The position numbers were made by a program, and so were the translations under genes. Shown in pieces: positions 55,194-64,000 of a stretch of DNA of 64,000 nucleotides. The notes below the pieces were generated by a model. It ran no database searches. It saw nothing but the letters and a program-made list of their open reading frames with translations, and was not told where the DNA came from. Where the stretch lies: positions 7,874,001 to 7,938,000 of the forward strand of contig JANTQA010000026.1 of the NCBI GenBank assembly GCA_027625915.1, read 5' to 3'. The stretch comes from Anaeramoeba flamelloides. Taxonomy: Eukaryota; Metamonada; Anaeramoebidae. The stretch's first letter is position 1. Every line of letters begins with the position of its first letter.

Positions 55194-58100
55194 ATGAATG
55201 AAAATTTATCAGAATTTGAAGATCTTGTAAAAAGATTATTACTACCAGACAACACAGTCCGTGGTAAAGCAGAGGAACAGTATTACACATATCTAACTGA
55301 AGATACGGATTCTTGCTTAACGTTCCTACTTTCAATGATAAACTTTAGTGAAGCCGACGAAGTAATTGCGTTGTCATTGGTGTTGTTACGTAGAAATGTG
55401 GTTTCTGAATTTAACCCATTTTGGTCGAAAAGCACTGAGGAAACCCAAAATACTATTCACCAATCGTTATTTGAAGAATATACAAAGCAAAAAAGGTTTT
55501 ATTTCAAAAAATTAATTGCAGACATTTTAATAGCTATTGACAAGAAGTCGATGACTGAAAATGGTATGTACTATATCTTTTTATTGTGTTTCCTTTTGTT
55601 TTTTTTTTTTAAACAAACCCAAAAAAGAAAAAAAAAAAATTCAAACTTACCGTTATTTTTCTTCAATTTTTAAAAAATTTTGATTGTGAAACTCTTTCAT
55701 AATTCCAATGTTACAATTCTTTTTTCGATAAAAACCATTGAATTAATGAAAAAAAAATCAAACCTCTCTTGTTCATCCAATCAAATTTCATTTGTTACTA
55801 AAGTTGAAAAATAAAGTGTACAATATTTATCTTTAGCTTTCCAAAAAAAAAAAAAAAAAAAAAGGTTTTAAAAAGTTTCCCGATCAAAGGTAAAATTTAA
55901 AACTATTTAATTCTGTAAATCAGTTGTATTTTATTTTCCTTTCTTGATCGGGACGTTGGTGATCGGTTTTAATTCTGAAATTATTTTTAAGTTTACCTTG
56001 GAAAGCTGAATGAAAGCTTTGTTCTTTTTTTGTTTCAAATAATTGTTTTGTGAATTTGAAAAAAATAAGTAAAAAAAAGAAAGTTTTTGTAAAATCATGA
56101 AACAAAAATCATCATTATTTTCATAACAAAACCCCACCTCCACTTTATTTTTGGGTTTAAAAAAAAATGTTCAAATCTTTAAGTTGAACTTAAATGGGTC
56201 AAAAAAGAATTCAATAACTTAACACAATGGAACACCATTTAGATATTTTTTATACATTTCATCCAATCACAAACCCCTTCTTTCTAAGTACCCCCGATCT
56301 ATTAGATTTCCCACAATCTTTTGAATATAACTCTGAATGGCGACCAAAGTCCATATTTTTTGAAAAAATAGTTTTCTTAATGGAGGTAGTTGAATAATTA
56401 ATTAAAAAAAAAGTTTACAAACACAATGAGGAACAAAATATTCAAATTAAAAATACCGTTGAAAAGGAAAAAAAAAGTGAAACAGGAAAAAAAAGTTAAA
56501 CACGGTTTTTAATTCGGAACATTTATAGAAACCGAAAATGAAAAGTAAAATCAATAGAATGAAGTATTCAACACAATAACAGTTTTTTTTAAATACTATC
56601 TTTTGGTATGGGTTTTTTCTTTGATTGATCAATTATTAATAATTTGTTCAAAAAATTGACTATTTATGGGGATTTCCAAAATCGCGCAATCATTGGATAT
56701 GAAAGTAGATTAAAAATTTTTTTGTTGGTTTGATTGAAAATAATATAATGTGTTATTATTTGAAGTTAATTGGTTACTTCTTTTTATTGATTTTACTTTT
56801 CATTTTCAGGTTTCTATTAATGTTCCCAATGAAAAATCGTGTTTAACTTTTTTTTCCACAATGGTAAATAAAAACAAATAACAAGAATTAAAAAAATGCT
56901 TATTACACCGTTTTTAAACAATGGTTAATCCAGTTTTTAAAAAGTGTTCCCCAAACCACTTGGAACGGACAAATCAAACAATTTGAATGTTCACTTGTGA
57001 AACTTATAGCCCTTACCATTTTTAAACAATCATATAAAGGAAAAAATTTATTATAAACTATTTTTCAGTCAAAGGGGCCCAGTTGTAATGGGTATAATAG
57101 ATGTGTTTAAAGGGTTTGCATAGATATTAGAAGAAAAATTTTATTTTGGAAATTTTCAAAATTGAAATCATTTTTTCATCATTTTTTCACATTTTTGTTT
57201 TTTTTTTTTTCGATTTTTTTTTTAAAACCTCATTCAGTTTCAAAAAATTTTTATTGCAAGATCAATAGTCACTTGGTAGAAACGTGTTATTCTAATGTCA
57301 TTGAAACCATATAAAGACTGTTGAGAAATCTATTGATTTCTATTGCAATTCAATTCGATCTTTGATCTTGATATTTGTTTAATAAATGTGAAAAATTTTC
57401 ACTTAATTTTCATTTGCTTTTTGAAATAGAGACCACAAATACCAACAAACTATGTTTGGGAACTTGGTTTCTAAAAGAAAAGTATGGGAAATGAAGTGAA
57501 AAATGTTTCCTATTTATTATTCAAATACCAGTAGAAGTTCAAAACAAACTTTGTTGTTTTTCTCAATAGTGACCTAAGAATTTGAGTTTTGAAATTTTTA
57601 AGAAAATCTATTTATTAATTAGTTTTCTTTCAGACATGTATCAACAATTCTTTGATGTTTGTTATTCTGCTTATTTCTTATTTGTTCTTCAAAGGCCAAT
57701 TATATAAAATAATTGATATTTGAAAAAAACGTTGGGCCCCTTTGACTGAAACAGAGTTTATATAGAAAATTTCTTGTATTTAGAACGTGTAGAAAGGATT
57801 TACCATTTGGAAAAAAAAGCAAAACAGGAAAAAAAAGTTAAACACGATTTTTAATTGGAAATATTAATAGACGGCGAAAACGAAAAGTAAGATCAATTAA
57901 AAAGAAGAAATAAACTAGCTTCAAAGAATACCCCAATATATTATTTTCAATCAAACCAACAAAAACATTTTAAATCCCCTTTACAATTCAATGATTGCGC
58001 GATTTTGGAGATCTCGAAAAATAGACAATTTTTTTTTAATAAATTTTTAATGATTGATCAATCAAAGAAAACCCTTATCAAAAGAGAGTATTAGAAAAAC

Positions 58101-61100
58101 CGTTATTATGTTAAATCCACACTTTTGTCTTTATTCATTGTTTTTTTTTCTTTTATTAATTGATCTTACTTTTCATTTTTGGGTTCTATTAAGGTTCCAA
58201 TCAAAAACCACGTTGAACCTTTTTCCGATTTCACCCTTTTTCCCCAATGACCAGAAAAGAAATACCACAACAAACTATAAATTTTCTCAAAAAGAAAATG
58301 TAAAAAAAAAATTGTGAAAACTTTATTCATTGTAATGTCTCGTGCACAAAAGTCTCAATATCTTTGAAAAATTAAAATTGTTCGCGATAAGATTTTTGAA
58401 TAGCAAATGTATTAAAACCATTTTCCATTCAAAGATACCAGATACAGCTAGAGTTCATTACATGTGTTTAAATCATTTGAATTGATCTTTGAAGAAAAAT
58501 TTATTTTGGAAATTTCAAAGTTTAGATCACATTTTTTCACCTTTTTTTTTTTTTTTTCGATTTTTTTTTTGAAACTTAATTCATTTGTAAATTTTTTTTT
58601 TATTGCAAGATCGATAGTCACAAAGTAAAAAACATGTTATTCTAAGGTTACAATGTCATTTAAACAATGGGAATGATTATAGAGAAATCATATTTATTTC
58701 TATTAGAATTTTATTTAATCTTCAATTGAAGATCAAAATGAATATTGTAATTTTTCTCAATGAGGCACTTAAGAATTTTGGGTTTTTCAATTTTTCAGAA
58801 AATCTATTGATTGATTAGTTGTACTTCTGACAAATATCAAAAACCCCTTGAGGTTTATTATTCTACTTATTTCTTTTTTGTTCTTCAAAGGCCAATTATG
58901 TTTTATAATTGATATTTGAAAAAAATGTTGATTCTATTTGACTGAAACAAAGTTTAGTTGAAAAGAAATTACACCGCCTGGATTTTCTTGGATTTTATTT
59001 GTTATTACAAAGATTTTTTTTTTTCAAATTGGCCTTTATAAAAAGAAAAATAAAAAGAAAAATATAAAAAAAAGTAAAAAAAGCAAAAAAAAAGAAAAAA
59101 AATTACTAAATTAGAAAAAAAGAAATGAAAAGGAAAAATTTGTCAAAATTAGAATAGTAAAACAATAAGGTATTTCCAAAAAAGCAGGTAATTTTTTTTT
59201 ATGTTTCATCAAAAATCATCTTTGTGAGTGAACCCATTCGTTAACTGAAAATAAAAAATTAGGACAAATATTAATACTAGATTGGATCAATAACTATGGT
59301 ATTATATTTCAAAATATATTATTTGAAATATTTCCAAAAAATGAAAAAAAAAATATACACTTTTTTTTGTACAAAACAATGAACAACAAATTTCAATAAA
59401 AAAATGAAAATATGGCAATAATATAAATGATTTTTTAAATAATAAAATACATTGTATATGTTTCACCCTATTGGAAAATTTTTTTCGAGATTAAACAAGT
59501 TATGAAAACGATTATTTAGACCCTAAATAAAATAATAAACACCATTTTTCACCTTCAAAAAAATCATATAAAATCGAGAACAGAAAATTTAATATCTTTT
59601 GTTTATGTAATACAATACTATGAAACAAATTGATTTATTATCCGAGAATCTAATAAATGACTGTTAATGATTGCGTGTTTAAATAGTTTTATGATGATTG
59701 AGCTTAATAAATATATTTTAAAATAAATTTCCACACTTTTTTGGAAAATGCTTCTAAAAAAAAAAAAGAAAAAAAAAATTTAAATTAAAAAAAAAAAAAT
59801 GATCAGATCTAAAAATTGGAAATTTATATTTGAAAAGTATTGAATAAAAAACAAGGAGTTGCCCCATTCAACACAATTAAACATGTACCCTTTAACTGAA
59901 AAAGAGTTTATATATTTATTATCCTTGGTGATTAATAAAAAGATATTTTCATATATTTGAAAAAATTTCTAAATAAAAATTTTGGAATTCTAAAAAACCA
60001 ACCCATAGTTTTTATTTTGATTGAGGAAAAAAAAAAAATCCATCAACAAACAATAGTTAACAAAAACACCACCCTTAAACACTAAAAAAAAAAAAATTTT
60101 TTTATTCTTCTCGTTTTACTCTTTTAAAATTTTTTACAAAAACAACAAAAAAAAATAGAAAATAAAAATGATGAATTTTTAATCTATCTTTTCAAAACAA
60201 TTGAAAACAACTCCGAACTTGAACTCCAAACATTTATGTATATTATTAAGGAAATGTGCGTCTACAACCCCCAGGCTTTAGTTACAAAGGTTGGGGAATT
60301 AAGTGAGCTCTTTTCAAATTGTTTATCAAATGAAGTCAATTTGAACATTAGGAGCGACACCACCATTGCAATCTGCAGTTTTATCCCATTATTGGAAAAG
60401 GAGAACCAAGAAGAATATAATATACTTATCCCTTTAATGGTCGATGTGCTTTGGGCTTTAATTGAAAACGGAGATCAAGATTTGGCAGAGAATTGTTTAA
60501 AATCAATTGTCCAATTGGCGTCAAGAACGATCAAGCCATTCAAAAAGCAAACGAAACTAATCCTGGAGCAAATGCTCAAGATCAACGAAGCTGAAAACGA
60601 AAAATTTGAAATTGATATGCCCTTAAAATTATTAGCCGTCGAGTTATTAATCACCTTTATTGAAACAGCCTCTGGCGTTGTCGTAGAAACAGAAGGATTT
60701 TTGACGAGGTTAATTCAATGCGGGATTCAATTATTAACAAACATTGATGAAAACGAAGAGATTGATGATTTTGATAATACAAAGGAAACAATTGTTGAAG
60801 AGCTCTCGCCTGTGAGCAAGGGCGGCTCTATTATAGATCGGATCTCTTTACAATTGGGCGGCGAAATGATTGTGAAGGATATTTTTAAACTCATCCCTGA
60901 TCTATTGGGATCTGAATTTTGGAATTATCGATTTGCAGGATTAAGGACCTTGGAATATATTTCCGAGGGGTGCCGAAAAACAATGCTACCGGAATTGGGA
61001 AGCATTGTGGAATTAGTTGTACCTATGCTGTCTGATCCACATTTTAGGGTCTGCTACCAGGCTATTGACACCATCCAAGAATTCACAGTTGGATTTTGTC

Positions 61101-63157
61101 CATTTCTTCAGAACGATTATTCAGATTTAATCTTGCCAAAATTAATTAAATTGTTTGATTCCGAGTCATATTTGATGAAGGCAAATGTCTGTGCGTGCCT
61201 CACAAAATATTTACAAAAAATCAAAAACCCAGAACCAATCGTAGACTATATTGCAAGCATCATGAACAACCTATTAAAGGTGTTTGAAAATACCAATTAT
61301 AATAGCCAAACTAAGGAAGAATTGATTGTGCAAGAACAGGCAATTTCAACAATAGCTGCAATGTCCATTGCGCTGAAAGAAGACTTTTTAGGCTATTATG
61401 ACCAAATTATGAAACTCTCAAAGGCAATCTTAAAAGAGGCAACTTTAGACGAACAGAGATTGCTATGTGGGAAAACTATCGATTGCGTGGCGCTAATTGG
61501 GAGGGCAACTGGCCACGAGAGCTTTGAGAACGACGCCCTAGAGGTTATGAAAATTATGATTGATGCACAAGAAAATAGTGAAATTAATTCCGACGATCCC
61601 AAGTTACCTTATATCTTGAAGGCTTGGGCGCAAATCGCAGTTGTTTTAAAAGAAAAATTTGTCCCATATTTGGAGGTTTTAATGCCACTGATTTGGGAGC
61701 AGGCTGGCCAGAAAATTGATTTAATTGTTGTTGATGAACTCGATACCCAGGCACAAGAGTCCCTAATAGGGAGAGAAGTTATTGTGTTTGGTGATAAATT
61801 AATTGGAATTAACACCACGGTATTGATCTCGATCAGCAAGGCACTTGAGCTATGCTATTCGTTAGTCCATGTACTTGGGCATCATTTTATTCAATACGTG
61901 GACAAAACTTTAGAAATCGTATTACATTTGACACCCTGCATTTATGATCACAAAATTAGATACTATTGCTCGTTGTTAATACCAGAGTTATTTAATTCAA
62001 TAGTTCTGGCCTTAAAGTTAAAGACGATCAATAACCTCGACAAAAATGTTTTGGACCATTTTTTCAATGAATCCATCAAGGAACTGTATAACGCTGTTAT
62101 GAGCGAAAGCAAGCAAGACATTTTGTCTTCCCAATTGGAGGCAATCTCAGATTTAATAGAGTACTACGGCAAGGAGGGGATTGACGAGCAAAACATTCCA
62201 ATTTTAATCGAGGTTATAGTCAGTGAAATAAAGGACAGTGTCCAAAGAAGGGAATTGCTCATCCAAAAAACCATCGAAGGTGAAAAATATGTCGACGAAT
62301 CTGGGCTAAGTGGGGACATTATTTTACAACAAGACTTGCAAGAAGAAAATGAAATTTTTGAAGCACTTACGCAAATTATTTCGAATTTGGCACAGAATTG
62401 TTTCCAGTTTTTTTATCCTCATTTTGAAAAATTAATTTTCCCCTTTTTTAATATTTTGATTAAACTTGGCAACCACCCAATTAACTCGCAATATTCCTTT
62501 TCCGCCTTATCATCAATAATCATTTATGGTGAACAAAACCTCTTCCAATTCTATTGGGAAATTATTAAAGAAAACGCACTCGAGTGGATGCCCCACATCG
62601 AGCAGACTGGGGTAATGCAGGCTGCAGCTTATGCCATTGGAGTCTGTGCCCAAAGGGCGGAAAGTGACCAATTATTTAAAAAAGACGCTCCAGCAATCGC
62701 CAATTTCATTATCCAAACTTTACAGGCAATTTCAGAATTGGAAAATGACGACGATATGCTACTAGCTAAAGACCATTTAATCTCAGCCTTGGGTAAAATT
62801 TGCTTCTATCATTCACAAACAGTACCCTTCAACGAACTTGCCCCAGTTTGGCTACAATTATTACCAATAGAGAAAGATCACAAAGAAGCGCAATGGAATA
62901 TAAAATCATTGGTTAAATATACCGAGAACAACAATAATGTCATTCTTGGTGAAAATAATCAAAACTTGACGAAAATTTTCCAAATTTTGACCCTTTCTAT
63001 TAATACCAGTTTGTTGAACAAAGAATCCCAAGACCAAATTTTGAAATTATTTGGACAATTTAAAAACGAATACCAATCAAACCAAATAGAATCTTTAATT
63101 CAAGATTTTGAGCAAGAACTAAAAGAAAAATTTGTAGAAATTTGGGAAAAATTATAA
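55194..63157 (+). CDS. IPO5: Importin-5/Kap121-type karyopherin beta (two exons)
   Basis: Exons 55194-55563 and 60159-63157 join to 1122 residues, close to the family's length (about 1090-1100). It is a Ran-dependent nuclear import receptor made of HEAT repeats; family members carry ribosomal proteins and histones. Exon 1 starts 'FEDLVKRLLLPDNTVRGKAE', matching human '[20 protein letters not shown]', and has 'VLLRRNV'. The junction reads MTE-N-ENKNDEFLIYLF, aligning with human NNQWPEGLKFLF. Exon 2 keeps 'DRISLQLGGEMIV' (human 'DRMACGLGGKLVL'), 'WNYRFAGLRTLEYISEGC', 'CGKTIDCVALIGRATG' (human 'RGKTIECISLIGLAVG') and 'ALEWMPHIEQTGVMQAAAYA'. The start is the first ATG after a stop-rich leader. 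The phase-1 junction and the single possible acceptor AG before the open frame support the splice. The 4.6-kb intron is far longer than the BRX1 intron. Confidence 0.95.
56454..56867 (-). mobile_element. Family Q palindromic element (copy 1)
   Basis: The left arm with AGGAAAAAAAAGTTAAACAC and GAAAAGTAAAATCAAT is mirrored by ATTGATTTTACTTTTCATTT and CGTGTTTAACTTTTTTTTCC on the right. The asymmetric centre (TTGATTGATCAATTATT, then AAATCGCGCAATCATTG, then TTTGTTGGTTTGATTGAAAA) is inverted relative to copy 2, so the two copies lie in opposite orientation. The longest frame (61 codons) spans the palindrome arm and is not supported as a gene. Confidence 0.8.
57052..57762 (-). mobile_element. Family T MITE-like element (copy 4, best termini)
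   Basis: The ends TATAAACTATTTTTCAGTCA then AAGGGGCCCA, and TGGGCCCCTTTGACTGAAAC then AGAGTTTATA, are inverted repeats of about 29 bp, the best preserved of the family. The interior matches copies 2 and 3 in reverse. Flanking TA or TATA could be a target duplication, but the AT-rich flank makes this uncertain. Confidence 0.82.
57801..58252 (+). mobile_element. Family Q palindromic element (copy 2)
   Basis: TACCATTTGGAAAAAAAAGC opens the left arm, with AGTTAAACACGATTTTTAAT inside it; the right arm ends TTGAACCTTTTTCCGATTTC...CCCCAATGACCA near 58252. The centre carries CAATCAAACCAACAAAAA and TGATTGCGCGATTTTGGA, the reverse complement of copy 1. An 87-codon frame at 58054 translates repeat sequence only. 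Confidence 0.78.
58413..58956 (-). mobile_element. Family T MITE-like element (copy 5, diverged)
   Basis: The left end is AAAACCATTTTCCATTCAAA and the right end TTTGACTGAAACAAAGTTTA. It shares GGAAATTTCAAAG, a TTTTTTTCGATTTTTTTTTT block, TATTGCAAGATCGATAGTCA and TTCTTCAAAGGCCAATTATG with the other copies. It is about 150 bp shorter than copies 3 and 4. Confidence 0.7.
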
Positions 63158-64000
63158 TTTTTTTTTTCTCCTACTTTTTTTTTATTTTCTCTTTTGTTCT
63201 TTTTATTTTTTTTTTTTATGCTTTTTTGATTTTATCACATTATTTGAATTAAAGTTAATTAATTTTATTTTATTATTTTTTTTTGTTTGTTATTACTTTT
63301 AATTTTACTTTATCCTCTTTTAAACATTTTGATTTCAATTTTTATTTTTTTATTCAATAATTAATTTGAGGTTTCATTATTCATAACAGTTTTTTTGTTT
63401 TTTCGAAATAAATCCTTTTTTGCTCTCTTAGTAATAGTATTTGTGATTATAAATCCAAATTTCACTTGGAACTTGAAGTTATAAAAAGCATTCGAAAAAA
63501 TAGTATATCTTAGAACATAACATAGATTAAACTCTTGAAATATAATTAAATATAAGCTATTTCCAATAAAGTTTGGCAAAATTATTTTAAAATATCTCTA
63601 TTAAAATCAATTCTACAAAAAAGTATTTAAACATCCAAAATCATTAACCACTAGTTATCTGTTCTTAATACTAATTCAATTTTGTTTCTTAATATTCTAT
63701 TACCTAAATAAAATATATTAAATTTTCTCATCTCGATTTTATCTTTGCTATTTTTTAGAGGCAAAAATTGGTGTTTATTATCTTCTTTTTGATTGAAAAA
63801 ATCGTTATCATAAATTATTTAACCCCAAAGAATTTTCAAATATAATAAAAAGAATATAAATACATTTTATTGTTTAAAAAACAAATTTAACCTTTCCATA
63901 TTTCCAGTTTTCTATTAAAATTGGTCCTTACATTGTTTTCACCAAAAAAAGTGCAATTGTTTTTCCTTTTTTTGGAAATATTTCAAAATATTTATTTCGA
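63158..64000. other. 3' flank of importin-5, no further gene seen
   Basis: About 75 bases of T-rich sequence follow the stop codon at once, a likely 3' untranslated region. The rest to the window end is AT-rich without recognised content. A 72-codon minus-strand frame at 63361-63579 has no visible domain and is not called. Confidence 0.5.

Larger units (their letters stand above)
55564..60158 (+). other. 4.6-kb importin-5 intron filled with inverted-repeat elements
   Basis: The donor GTATGTAC at 55564 and acceptor AAATAG ending at 60158 are fixed by the continuous protein across them. The intron contains two family Q palindromes in opposite orientation (56454-56867, 57801-58252), two family T elements on the minus strand (57052-57762, 58413-58956) and a family T terminus near 59885-59920. 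The acceptor has an A-rich rather than pyrimidine-rich lead, with the T-rich stretch about 20-60 bases upstream. No internal exon is needed or seen. Confidence 0.88.

Noticed and set aside
58054-58317. 87-codon frame, with a similar 61-codon frame at 56447-56632 on the other strand
   Set aside because: Both translate the same palindromic family Q repeat in the importin intron; their likeness reflects repeat copies, not a gene family.

Overview
The window is AT-rich nuclear DNA from a protist. It has long runs of A and T, spliceosomal introns with GTATGT donors and ACAG or ATAG acceptors, Asn-rich inserts in proteins, and roughly one third coding sequence. The ubiquitin/BTB fusion protein with its closing '[18 protein letters not shown]' block resembles the BTB-rich proteins of Anaeramoeba (anaerobic amoebae, Metamonada). 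That assignment is an inference from memory, held at moderate confidence. Nothing bacterial is present.

Layout. Minus strand: an Nsp1/Nup62-type FG nucleoporin (2698-4122) and a 1313-residue protein with three SH3 domains, an Asn/Tyr-rich stretch and RGG-like repeats (7876-11817). Plus strand: a zinc-binding/ubiquitin/BTB protein (19089-20462), an unrecognised Lys-rich protein with an acidic tail (24201-25769), a giant HEAT-type protein that aligns by eye with huntingtin at both ends (about 31372-39927), the ribosome-assembly factor BRX1 in two exons (45894-47037), a tRNA-Lys(UUU) (49953-50024), and importin-5/Kap121 in two exons separated by a 4.6-kb intron (55194-63157). A decayed LINE lies on the minus strand at about 52660-54640, next to the importin gene.

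Most of the remaining 40 kb is not empty. It holds several families of inverted-repeat elements that look like non-autonomous DNA transposons or foldback elements. Family T (about 530-710 bp, termini containing CAGTCAAAGG) has five copies. Family M (about 1.0 kb, termini near GTTnAATAAyCCGTGTTGAC) has three copies. Family P (about 480-690 bp) has three copies. Family Q (about 410-450 bp, palindromic) has two copies in the importin intron. There are also a 450-bp near-perfect palindrome, large palindromes sharing the core TTATTTTGGTtCTTA, and a family of about 65-bp hairpins. A separate noncoding segment of 1.1 kb (R1) occurs twice in direct orientation, each copy ending about 430-460 bp before a plus-strand gene (the Lys-rich gene and BRX1), plus once inverted.

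The genes are housekeeping genes without operon structure. Two act in nuclear transport (the Nup62-like channel nucleoporin and importin-5, which in other eukaryotes carries ribosomal proteins), and one acts in 60S ribosome assembly (BRX1). The most unusual coding finds are the embedded ubiquitin that lacks Lys29, Lys48 and Lys63 and is followed by proline, and the huntingtin-like protein with a long coiled-coil tail. All repeat relations were found by reading, not by alignment software, so their ends are approximate.
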